Position numbers and translations under genes: made by a program. The notes beneath the pieces were generated by a model that saw only the letters and a list, made by a program, of their open reading frames with translations, ran no database searches and was not told where the DNA came from. Below are positions 1-5,555 of a stretch of DNA of 5,743 nucleotides, one piece after another (within the stretch, counting starts at the first letter, position 1; the number at the start of each line of letters is the position of its first letter). Where the stretch lies: the NCBI GenBank assembly GCA_017523185.1, contig JAFWXB010000133.1:1-5743 (forward strand), written 5' to 3'. Source of the DNA: Lachnospiraceae bacterium (GTDB lineage Bacteria > Bacillota_A > Clostridia > Lachnospirales > Lachnospiraceae).

Positions 1-182
1 AGAAAATATTATGTAAATTTGCTGGTGGTTCAACAGTTTATCATTTAGATAATCCATCCCTAGCACGAATACTCATAAATCAATATTGTGCATTAGGACT
101 TATAAATGTCGAATCTACTGGACTCAGTTTAACTGCTCTTGGAAAGAAAGTGCAAAACGATATTACACTTATAAAAAAATAA
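1..182 (+). CDS. C-terminal fragment of an unrecognised protein, possibly winged-helix
   Basis: The frame whose codons begin at position 3 is open for 59 codons and ends at the TAA at 180-182; the start lies left of the window. The visible tail runs K-I-L-C-K-F-A-G-G-S-T-V-Y-H-L, then a helix-like stretch (N-P-S-L-A-R-I-L-I-N-Q-Y-C-A-L-G-L-I), then S-L-T-A-L-G-K-K-V-Q-N-D-I. The pattern 'helix, G-L-I, short strand, L-T-x-L-G-K-K-V' is what the end of a winged helix-turn-helix module looks like, as found in small regulators and at the C-terminus of some ATPase-type or defence proteins. I do not recognise the family and infer no function. It converges on the minus-strand genes that follow and is separated from them by a putative terminator. 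That the end is genuine is supported by the clean stop and the non-coding character beyond it. Confidence 0.65.
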   Translation, partial: KILCKFAGGSTVYHLDNPSLARILINQYCALGLINVESTGLSLTALGKKVQNDITLIKK

Positions 183-288
183 GATACTTATTCTCGGCAT
201 CCAATATTGATAACAGTCTGGCCAATTAGACGGCGTGAAATTTTTTAAGAAACATATAAATTCTTTTTCTTCAACGCTCTTTAGGTAA

Positions 289-330
289 AAATGACCATAC
301 AAAAGTTTATCTACTCTCGTATGGTCATTT
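289..330. terminator. Putative bidirectional terminator between convergent genes
   Basis: AAATGACCATAC at 289-300 is exactly repeated in inverted form at 319-330, giving a 12-bp stem around an 18-nt loop. It lies between the plus-strand gene ending at 182 and the minus-strand gene ending at 393. On the minus strand the stem runs into TTTT, and on the plus strand into TTTCTCTTATATT, so it could end transcription in both directions. The loop is long and the stem only 5/12 G+C, so its strength is uncertain. An operator or a small mobile-element end are less likely alternatives. Confidence 0.6.
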
Positions 331-392
331 CTCTTATATTAAATATTCAAATTTATTTCTCTCTATTTTAAATCAACACCATACACTTACAA

Positions 393-581
393 CTACTCTT
401 TCCAATATTCTTTCACTTCATCTTCCACAACATCTTTTGACATGGAATACCTAGCGGCTATTTTTTCAACTACTTCCTTAAAAGAACAACCTACTTCCTG
501 ATATACTTCTACCATAGCTCGAATAGCAATGCCAATATCATGAACTCTCATAATTTCTTCTTTATCATACAACTGCATCAT
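393..581 (-). CDS. Small acidic helical protein resembling an Rpn-family C-terminal tail
   Basis: This 62-residue protein is probably cytoplasmic: it has no signal peptide or membrane segment. It looks like three helices: about 6-31, 33-45 (S-F-K-E-V-V-E-K-I-A-A-R-Y) and 47-60 (S-K-D-V-V-E-D-E-V-K-E-Y-W). The pattern 'Y-Q-E-x-G-x-S-x-x-E-V-x-x-K-I-A-x-x-Y-x-x-S-x-x-x-V-E-x-x-V-K-E-Y-W' closely recalls the last about 40 residues of Rpn/PD-(D/E)XK nuclease-family proteins common in Clostridia, but the nuclease domain is absent. This is pattern memory, not a search. ATG-ATG begins at 581. A GAGG at 593-596 lies 11 nt upstream, and a promoter at 607-636 would start transcription near 600, so the more distant AAAGGAG is probably not used. 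The frame is closed upstream by TAG at 615-617, so it is not simply the end of a longer open gene. It lies 75 nt downstream of the integrase on the same strand. Alternatives are a DNA-binding accessory factor of the element or a decayed remnant. Confidence 0.72.
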   Translation of the reverse strand: MMQLYDKEEIMRVHDIGIAIRAMVEVYQEVGCSFKEVVEKIAARYSMSKDVVEDEVKEYWKE

Positions 582-606
582 AATATCTACAACCTCGCTC
601 TCCTTT

Positions 607-636
607 ATTATAATCTACTGTCATTTGCGTATGCAA
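607..636 (-). promoter_or_regulatory. Sigma-A type promoter of the 62-residue gene
   Basis: On the minus strand, TTGCAT (631-636) and a perfect TATAAT (607-612) are separated by 18 bp. Transcription would start near 600, leaving a leader of about 19 nt with GAGG as the only plausible ribosome binding site. This gives the small gene its own transcription, independent of the integrase that ends at 657. An AT-only hairpin (635-643 with 653-661) overlaps the integrase stop and the -35 edge; it is too weak to call a terminator. Confidence 0.5.
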
Positions 637-656
637 TAAATTTATACAAAACAAAT

Positions 657-1961
657 TTATTTATCTGTCATATTTTTCTGTTTTCTCTGATTCATCTTTT
701 CCTGCAAGGAATCAAACTCCCTCTGTTTTAATTCATTTGTAACTGTAGTATAAATGTCCATCGTCGTACTAAAGTCAGCATGACCGAGCACACTCTGAAC
801 TACTTTTAAATTCACCCCTGCCTCTACCAAACGAGTTGTATATGTATGTCTTAACGAATGACAGCTAAATGGTGGAAGTAAAACCTTTGGATTTTTATCT
901 TTATCCAACTGCCAATCATTATAATCTCGAATAATGCGTCGAAGTGCTTTATTCAATGTTCCCTGATGCTGAACCTTACCCATACGATTTAAAAAGATAA
1001 AATCACTTACTCCATCAATGGTATCCACGCATTTAATTTTGTTATATTCTTGATATGCCTTTTCCATTAACAGTGCTTCTTTTACTTCTTCTAACATAGG
1101 AATGGTTCTTTTCCCTGCTTCTGTTTTTGGTTCATACACGTTAAAATAACAACCTTGGTCATTTGCATGATTATAGTAAACAAGTGTTCGATTTACACTT
1201 ATCATACCGTTCTCCAAATCTATATCATCCCAAGTAAGCCCTGTAACTTCACCTACACGCATTCCTGTATTAATCATAGTTACAAAGATAGGATACCAAT
1301 GATGATAAACAGTATCTTCTCTTTTTAAGAAATCAATAAATAAATCCTGTTCTGCTATCGTTAAAGCACGTTTATGTGTTCTGCCAAAGTTATGAGCCTG
1401 CTTTAATTCTTTTAAGGCATTATCTGAAATATTATTTCTGATATATCCATCCTCAACAGCCACTTCAATTACCTGATGCAAACAACTGTGTATATTATCC
1501 ACAGTATTAATCTTAAGATTACGCTCATCTACAAGCATATTGTAAAAATTTCTAATATCTGAACATTTCATCTTTTTTATCTGCATACTACCAATGCTAG
1601 GTCTGACGAATTGGTTATACATATAGCAATAATTCTGTAATGTATTATCTTGTAATCCTCTTTTTAATTTTCTCCAAATCTCAAATACCTCATCCAATGT
1701 GATGTTATTTCCATCATCTCGAAGTCCGTCCAATCTGTCTTTTGTTAATTTATCTTCTTTTTCTCGTAATTCTGTCAATGATTTTGCAGTCACACTATGT
1801 CGCTTTCCTTTTCTGTCAGTATAGAAAAACTGATAATATCCATCACTTCTTTCAATTTCACCTGTCTTTAACAGACGTTTCTTGCTATCATATCGCTTTA
1901 ATATTTTATAAATTAAGAAGATATCCTTTAGAATTTTTTCAAACACTCTCATCATAACCAT
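657..1961 (-). CDS. int: Tn916-type tyrosine recombinase/integrase
   Basis: Site-specific recombinase that integrates and excises a mobile element through a 3'-phosphotyrosine intermediate. Domain order in 434 residues: an N-terminal arm-binding region like that of Tn916 Int (about 23-80, with K-R-L-L-K-T-G-E-I-E-R-S-D-G-Y-Y near 28-43), a SAM-like core-binding domain (about 87-175), and the catalytic domain (about 195-410). Catalytic residues are all visible: R235 (N-T-G-M-R-V-G-E), K279 (P-K-T-E-A-G-K-R), H368 and R371 (C-H-S-L-R-H-T), H394 (L-G-H-A-D) and Y404 (M-D-I-Y-T). Length is near the roughly 400 residues usual for the family. The start is doubtful. ATGs at residues 1, 3 and 4 and a GTG at residue 6 lack a Shine-Dalgarno, and about 20 hydrophobic or basic residues precede the point where Tn916-like proteins normally begin. 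No in-frame ATG, GTG or TTG exists between residue 6 and that point. No xis gene lies upstream. A functional enzyme is likely, though whether its element is intact cannot be told. Confidence 0.93.
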   Translation of the reverse strand: MVMMRVFEKILKDIFLIYKILKRYDSKKRLLKTGEIERSDGYYQFFYTDRKGKRHSVTAKSLTELREKEDKLTKDRLDGLRDDGNNITLDEVFEIWRKLKRGLQDNTLQNYCYMYNQFVRPSIGSMQIKKMKCSDIRNFYNMLVDERNLKINTVDNIHSCLHQVIEVAVEDGYIRNNISDNALKELKQAHNFGRTHKRALTIAEQDLFIDFLKREDTVYHHWYPIFVTMINTGMRVGEVTGLTWDDIDLENGMISVNRTLVYYNHANDQGCYFNVYEPKTEAGKRTIPMLEEVKEALLMEKAYQEYNKIKCVDTIDGVSDFIFLNRMGKVQHQGTLNKALRRIIRDYNDWQLDKDKNPKVLLPPFSCHSLRHTYTTRLVEAGVNLKVVQSVLGHADFSTTMDIYTTVTNELKQREFDSLQEKMNQRKQKNMTDK

Positions 1962-1968
1962 AGAAAAG

Positions 1969-1980
1969 GTAGAATTCTAC
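1969..1980. repeat. 12-bp perfect palindrome abutting the integrase start
   Basis: GTAGAATTCTAC is its own reverse complement and begins 7 bp upstream of the integrase ATG. On the minus strand it is preceded by AAAA and followed, after one C, by TTTT, so a transcript could form a small hairpin directly before the start codon. A related TAGAAATT lies about 14 bp further upstream. It could be a repressor or integrase arm site, or a leader hairpin limiting integrase translation. A chance 12-bp palindrome in AT-rich DNA is also possible. Confidence 0.4.
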
Positions 1981-2055
1981 TTTTAAATTTCTACAATAAA
2001 CACTATCGCCCAATTAACTATCTATCTTGCCAACCTTGATAATCATGCTGAATAA

Positions 2056-2192
2056 TATAAATGAGCAAATACAAAATAATGCACAAATTTGTTTATCATA
2101 AAAAACATTTTCGTTTTAAAATTTCATTTTTCTTTATGTGACAAATAAATTCACATTATTTTTGTGCAATTTTCAATATTTGCTCATTTATA
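2056..2192. repeat. Long imperfect inverted repeat, possibly MITE-like or a recombinase accessory site
   Basis: Positions 2056-2087 and 2161-2192 are inverted copies matching at 27 of 32 positions. The outer 16 bp (TATAAATGAGCAAATA against its complement at 2177-2192) and the inner 8 bp (TGCACAAA, 2080-2087) are perfect. The 73 bp between them are very AT-rich and non-coding, and a 10-bp palindrome ACAAATTTGT (2083-2092) straddles the left inner edge. The structure lies between the convergently unhelpful neighbours: downstream of the EAL gene and upstream of the integrase, both on the minus strand. No open frame longer than about 20 codons is present. A weak minus-strand promoter (TTGTCA, 18 bp, TTTAAA) can be drawn inside. 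It may be a small non-autonomous element with TA-flanked ends, an integrase accessory or attachment region, or a long terminator-like fold. The sequence does not decide. Confidence 0.55.
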
Positions 2193-2226
2193 GTTTTAAT
2201 ACTTAAATTCAAATGAATTAAGAGTT

Positions 2227-5151
2227 TTACTTTTTCATATAACCATTATTTAACATTTCTTCAAATGCTTGTTCAGAAACCGGCTTTGAGTAAAAATATC
2301 CTTGCGCTACATAAGCACCAATTTCTTCCATCAAACGCACATCTTTCTTCGTTTCCACACCTTCACAAATCACCTGTGTATCTAATTCTTCGGATAAGGT
2401 TACGATACCACGCATGATTTTTACCTGACGTTCCGGATATTCATGATTTAAGAAGAAAGAACGATCCATTTTTACTACGCTGGCCGGAATCTGTTCAAAT
2501 ACACCAAGCGAAGAATACCCTGTACCAAAATCATCAATCGACAAATGAATATCTTTTTCTTTTAATTGCTCAAAGGTTTCTTTTAAAATATCCTGATTTA
2601 CTTCTCCCATAATCAAAGATTCCGTTACCTCTACCTCAATCAGTTCTTTAGAAATTTTATATTCATGTAAGATATTTTCAAAATGTTCTACAAATCCAGA
2701 TTTCATAAAATGCATTCTGGAAAAGTTACAGGAAATTGGTACTACTGACTGTCCATTATCTATGCGTCTTCGTAATAACTTACATGCCGTTTCAAATACA
2801 AAGAAATCCACTTCTGTAATTTTTCCTGTCTGTTCATAATATGGCACAAAATAATATGGTGCACGAATAATACCATTTTCCGTAGGGTCTTTGAATCGTA
2901 CCAATGCTTCTGCACCTACAATTCTGCCATCACGGATATCCACTTTAGGTTGGTAAAAGGCTACGAAATCTTTATTTATATTGACATCTTCTAATAATTT
3001 TTCCCTATCATGACGCTCTTTTAATAAAATCTTTAAAGAATCGTCGTATATCTTGATAGAATCCCCTTCTTTAAAATCAATAAATTCCAATGCCTGCTTT
3101 GCATAATCCACAGCCACTCGGAGATCCACTTCATGATTTAAGATAAAATATACACCTATCTGCAAATGCATATGGTCACTAGTTTCATTCTGAATACGAC
3201 GCTCAATGGAAGTAATCAACTTCTGTAATCTAGCATAAACAACTCTTTCATCCTGATACGTTAAGAGTAATACAAAATGGTCACCTTGATTTCTTGCACA
3301 GATTTCCATTTTCGTATCTACAAATGAACGTATTTCATCTACAACAATCTGTAGCAATCGCTCCCCTGTATTCCACCCGTAAATAATATTATAACTTCGG
3401 AATTTCGAAAGATTTAAATAAGCAATCACATATTTCTGTTTTCTATCTGCTAAAATTTTACGTTTTCCCCAATAAGTAAAATAATTCATATTCCAAATAT
3501 CAAGTTTGGTATCTTTATACATAAGTTGCTGAATCTTTCTACTGTCAGAAAGCATATGTACGATTACAAAAATAATAATTCCCATAACCACGAACATGAT
3601 TGGAATAATTATCAAACTGTTATTTCTGATAAAATCCGTAATATTCATAAGAGGATAACTATTTTCTTTGAGCATATATTCATTAATCATTTTGGAGTCA
3701 ATCTCTGCTATCGTTTTCTGCAGAACGCTCGAAAGGATATTCTCATTACTTGAAACCGCGATAGAAATCGAATATGCTCCACTTAATACACTCTTTATTT
3801 CCAGATTTCCATACTTAAACTCTGTACGCAGTAAATGCTCTGCCAGATATCCATCACATAAAACTGCATCCACATCACCCTCTGCTAAGGTATCAATACA
3901 CAACTGCTGATAATCATAAGTAGAAACTTCTACATTATCTGACAAAATCACTGACGATGCTTGTTCTTCTAAAAACGTGACGGTAGCCAAACTCTGAATC
4001 TTATCAATTTCTTTATTTTTTTCCATAACAAGCACCAACGGCACCTGTGTATAATCACAAATAGATTTTAATCCATATTCTTTTAAAATCACTTCACGAT
4101 CTGTGGAATACGCAAAAATATCAATTTCTCCATTCTGCAATGCGATTCTTGCTTCCTGACGACTACTCAAAAGTTTATATTCCAGATTCAATCCGGTAAT
4201 ACTTAAACTACTTTCTAACAGTTCTCTAGTCAATCCCTTAAACTGTCCATCTTCTTCATAAGAAAATGGATAAAAATTATCCAAATAGCCAACAACCAAT
4301 GTTTCTTTTTGAGTTAAGTAATTCTTTTCTTCAGTTGTTAAAAGTACAGCTTTATCAAACTTGTCATAATAAAACTGATTCATCAGCTCCGTTTCCAGTT
4401 TCGGCCGGTTCATTTTTAGGTCTACAATAGCCTGATTCAACTCATTGATAACCTCTTCATTTCCGTCATAAGTGATGTAGTAAAATGGACGAGGTGCAAA
4501 ACGCCCTATCAAACGCTGACCCTCTTTTACCTCCGTAAATGTATGTACAAATGCATCAATTTCTTCTGCATCCAAAGCATCATGCATTTCTGCCGTGGAA
4601 ACATATTCTATAATTTTGGGATTTTCGATTCCATTGTGGAAAAGATAGTCTAAAAATTCATTCTTGCGAACATAGTTTTCTACCATTCCAAATGTTAAAT
4701 TTTCCATTGCATGAAAATCTTCATAGGCGATATTTTTTCCAGGATTTGTTGCAATCACACCAAAGGTATAGCCACTGGAAAGGTCTGCATAATCATAAAT
4801 TTCTTCTCGCTCTACTGAATATTGTGCCGAACCAACCAAATCAATTTCTTTGTTTTCAAGTTTCTGCAAAGCATCTTCCCAACTATTACAGACTATATAT
4901 TCAATATCCCAAGTTGCAAAATGACATAACATATCCAAATATTCTACATCCATACCACCAAAATTACCATCTTCATTCATGATATGGTATCCATCCATTG
5001 GAAAAAATCCAACTTTCACCTTTCGCCGTTCGGTAGCATAAATATTACTACCTATAAAAAAACATAACAAAAAAACTCCTATAAGGAAGATAATCTTTAT
5101 ATATTTTAAATTTTTCATTCTTTGTTGTTTTATATCTTGCTTCCGTCTCAT
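2227..5151 (-). CDS. Membrane sensor with two SBP domains, degenerate GGDEF and intact EAL (probable c-di-GMP phosphodiesterase)
   Basis: This 974-residue protein is predicted to bind small solutes outside the membrane and hydrolyse c-di-GMP inside. Order: signal-anchor helix (about 18-39); two periplasmic-binding-protein type 3 modules (about 44-265, K-V-K-V-G-F-F-P; and 283-495, T-L-V-V-G-Y-L-D-N-F-Y-P-F-S-Y); membrane helix (512-534); GGDEF-like domain (about 540-705); EAL domain (about 715-970). The cyclase signature is Q-G-D-H-F (622-626), and the first metal aspartate position is N580, so diguanylate cyclase activity is unlikely. The EAL domain keeps E748-A-L-V-R752, N809, E-V-T-E (841-844), D873-D-F-G-T-G878, K894, E930-G-V-E-T and Q950-G, so phosphodiesterase activity is expected. 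ATG at 5151 is chosen because AGAGG sits 6 nt upstream; the internal Met12 has no such site. It is transcribed alone and diverges from a chemoreceptor gene, fitting a nutrient-responsive motility role (inference). No clear terminator follows. Confidence 0.95.
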   Translation of the reverse strand: MRRKQDIKQQRMKNLKYIKIIFLIGVFLLCFFIGSNIYATERRKVKVGFFPMDGYHIMNEDGNFGGMDVEYLDMLCHFATWDIEYIVCNSWEDALQKLENKEIDLVGSAQYSVEREEIYDYADLSSGYTFGVIATNPGKNIAYEDFHAMENLTFGMVENYVRKNEFLDYLFHNGIENPKIIEYVSTAEMHDALDAEEIDAFVHTFTEVKEGQRLIGRFAPRPFYYITYDGNEEVINELNQAIVDLKMNRPKLETELMNQFYYDKFDKAVLLTTEEKNYLTQKETLVVGYLDNFYPFSYEEDGQFKGLTRELLESSLSITGLNLEYKLLSSRQEARIALQNGEIDIFAYSTDREVILKEYGLKSICDYTQVPLVLVMEKNKEIDKIQSLATVTFLEEQASSVILSDNVEVSTYDYQQLCIDTLAEGDVDAVLCDGYLAEHLLRTEFKYGNLEIKSVLSGAYSISIAVSSNENILSSVLQKTIAEIDSKMINEYMLKENSYPLMNITDFIRNNSLIIIPIMFVVMGIIIFVIVHMLSDSRKIQQLMYKDTKLDIWNMNYFTYWGKRKILADRKQKYVIAYLNLSKFRSYNIIYGWNTGERLLQIVVDEIRSFVDTKMEICARNQGDHFVLLLTYQDERVVYARLQKLITSIERRIQNETSDHMHLQIGVYFILNHEVDLRVAVDYAKQALEFIDFKEGDSIKIYDDSLKILLKERHDREKLLEDVNINKDFVAFYQPKVDIRDGRIVGAEALVRFKDPTENGIIRAPYYFVPYYEQTGKITEVDFFVFETACKLLRRRIDNGQSVVPISCNFSRMHFMKSGFVEHFENILHEYKISKELIEVEVTESLIMGEVNQDILKETFEQLKEKDIHLSIDDFGTGYSSLGVFEQIPASVVKMDRSFFLNHEYPERQVKIMRGIVTLSEELDTQVICEGVETKKDVRLMEEIGAYVAQGYFYSKPVSEQAFEEMLNNGYMKK

Positions 5152-5187
5152 CTAAAACCTCTTTCTTCCTTTATGTATTTAACCATT

Positions 5188-5216
5188 ATTATACTATAAT
5201 CTATACTTTTTTTCTA
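5188..5216 (-). promoter_or_regulatory. Sigma-A type promoter of the SBP-GGDEF-EAL gene
   Basis: On the minus strand, TAGAAA (5211-5216, 4 of 6 matches to TTGACA) and a perfect TATAAT (5188-5193) are spaced by 17 bp. The predicted start near 5181 gives a leader of about 30 nt carrying AAGGAAG and AGAGG before the ATG at 5151. A second TATAAT faces the other way at 5195-5200 but lacks a good -35. Confidence 0.5.
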
Positions 5217-5230
5217 TGATTTTATCTAAT

Positions 5231-5392
5231 TTAATAGTTTAAAGTAACTATTCAATATAGTTCAAAACACTTGCTGTTTTGAGCGTAAGAACATGATTCA
5301 GGTGTGAGCAAACCCATCTGCGGAGCAAATTTTTCATGGGTTTGCGAATTGTAACTGTGAAGGTACTGAACAGTTACGTTTAAAGTTTTAAT
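5231..5392. repeat. Multi-hairpin, inverted-repeat-bounded intergenic element
   Basis: Three successive hairpins lie at 5260-5284 (10 pairs including one G-U, 5-nt loop), 5308-5345 (GCAAACCCAT with ATGGGTTTGC, a perfect 10-bp stem whose loop holds a small TGC-GGA-GCA fold) and 5351-5377 (GTAACTGT with ACAGTTAC, 8 bp). The third hairpin's right side is also matched in inverted form on the far left: 5244-5258 pairs with 5363-5377 at 12 of 15 positions. All three differences would be G-U pairs in a minus-strand RNA. Allowing one inserted base, the outer match extends through TTTAAA (5238-5243 and 5379-5384) and more loosely to TTAA at each end. The core (about 5260-5378) is clearly richer in G+C than its surroundings. 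It looks like a dispersed repeat of the REP/MITE kind, or a small structured RNA. I have an impression that similar hairpin sequences recur in Lachnospiraceae intergenic DNA, but cannot verify it here. Confidence 0.6.
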
Positions 5393-5403
5393 GAGCATTA
5401 AAA
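5386..5403. repeat. 18-bp near-perfect palindrome
   Basis: TTTTAATGAGCATTAAAA has 8-bp arms and a 2-bp centre, and overlaps the right edge of the folded element. It is about 63 bp upstream of the -35 box of the chemoreceptor promoter, far for a simple repressor but possible for an activator. No T-run follows on either strand, so it is not a typical terminator. Confidence 0.35.
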
Positions 5404-5465
5404 GAATTACTATCAATTTATTTATAAAATCTTCATGTTTTATACTATTTAATTTTGTAATTATT

Positions 5466-5494
5466 TTGCATATTAGGCAAAAAAGTTATATAAT
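5466..5494 (+). promoter_or_regulatory. Sigma-A type promoter of the chemoreceptor gene
   Basis: TTGCAT (5466-5471) and a perfect TATAAT (5489-5494) are 17 bp apart, with AT-rich DNA upstream. Transcription would begin near 5501, giving a leader of about 55 nt. No sigma-28 (flagellar) consensus of the TAAA/GCCGATAA kind was seen, so the receptor is not obviously in the flagellar sigma regulon. Confidence 0.55.
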
Positions 5495-5505
5495 AAATCA
5501 TAAAA

Positions 5506-5532
5506 GTTCATAGAAAACTATATGTTATGAAC
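5506..5532 (+). promoter_or_regulatory. 7-bp dyad in the chemoreceptor leader or promoter-proximal operator
   Basis: GTTCATA (5506-5512) and TATGAAC (5526-5532) are perfect inverted copies 13 nt apart, just downstream of the likely transcription start and 9 nt before the AGGAGG. They could be an operator at about +6 to +32 or a leader hairpin. An alternative inner fold, ATAG-AAAA-CTAT (5510-5521), competes with it. No regulator can be named. Confidence 0.35.
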
Positions 5533-5555
5533 AAAAGATATAGGAGGCGTATTTT

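Larger units (their letters stand above)
5152..5555. other. 404-bp divergent intergenic region
   Basis: This gene-free stretch holds a minus-strand promoter for the EAL gene near its left end, a plus-strand promoter and leader dyad for the chemoreceptor gene near its right end, and a folded repeat-like element of about 160 bp between them. Because both likely transcription starts lie outside that element, it is not part of either leader. No tRNA, open frame with a ribosome binding site, or obvious rho-independent terminator was seen. Confidence 0.75.

Noticed and set aside
540..731. Plus-strand open frame of 63 codons overlapping the small gene and the integrase end
   Set aside because: Phe/Leu/Tyr-rich translation of the complement of AT-rich coding DNA, with no ribosome binding site; it runs through the promoter and the end of the integrase.
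1742..1957. Plus-strand open frame of 71 codons opposite the integrase N-terminus
   Set aside because: It lies wholly inside the integrase on the other strand, has low-complexity hydrophobic content and no ribosome binding site.
200..2025. Candidate att direct repeat built on CCAATTA near 221 and near 2010
   Set aside because: The shared block is only about 7-8 bp in AT-rich DNA and the flanks diverge; this is not distinguishable from chance.
1962..2226. Possible excisionase gene upstream of the integrase
   Set aside because: Every minus-strand ATG here meets a stop within about 20 codons and has no ribosome binding site.
3526..3910. Two overlapping plus-strand open frames opposite the EAL gene
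   Set aside because: Both lie inside a well-supported 974-codon gene with intact domain motifs, and neither has a family-like sequence.
4692..4982. Plus-strand open frame of 96 codons opposite the first SBP domain
   Set aside because: His/Asn/Tyr/Leu-rich composition typical of an antisense shadow; no start signals.
2063..5330. GAGCAAAT shared by the 2056-2192 repeat and the 5231-5392 element
   Set aside because: A single 8-mer with no extension on either side; the two structures have unrelated ends, so a common origin is not supported.
5152..5555. c-di-GMP riboswitch or other known leader riboswitch near the signalling genes
   Set aside because: No recognisable GEMM-like core or conserved tetraloop-receptor pattern was seen, and the folded element lies outside both predicted leaders.
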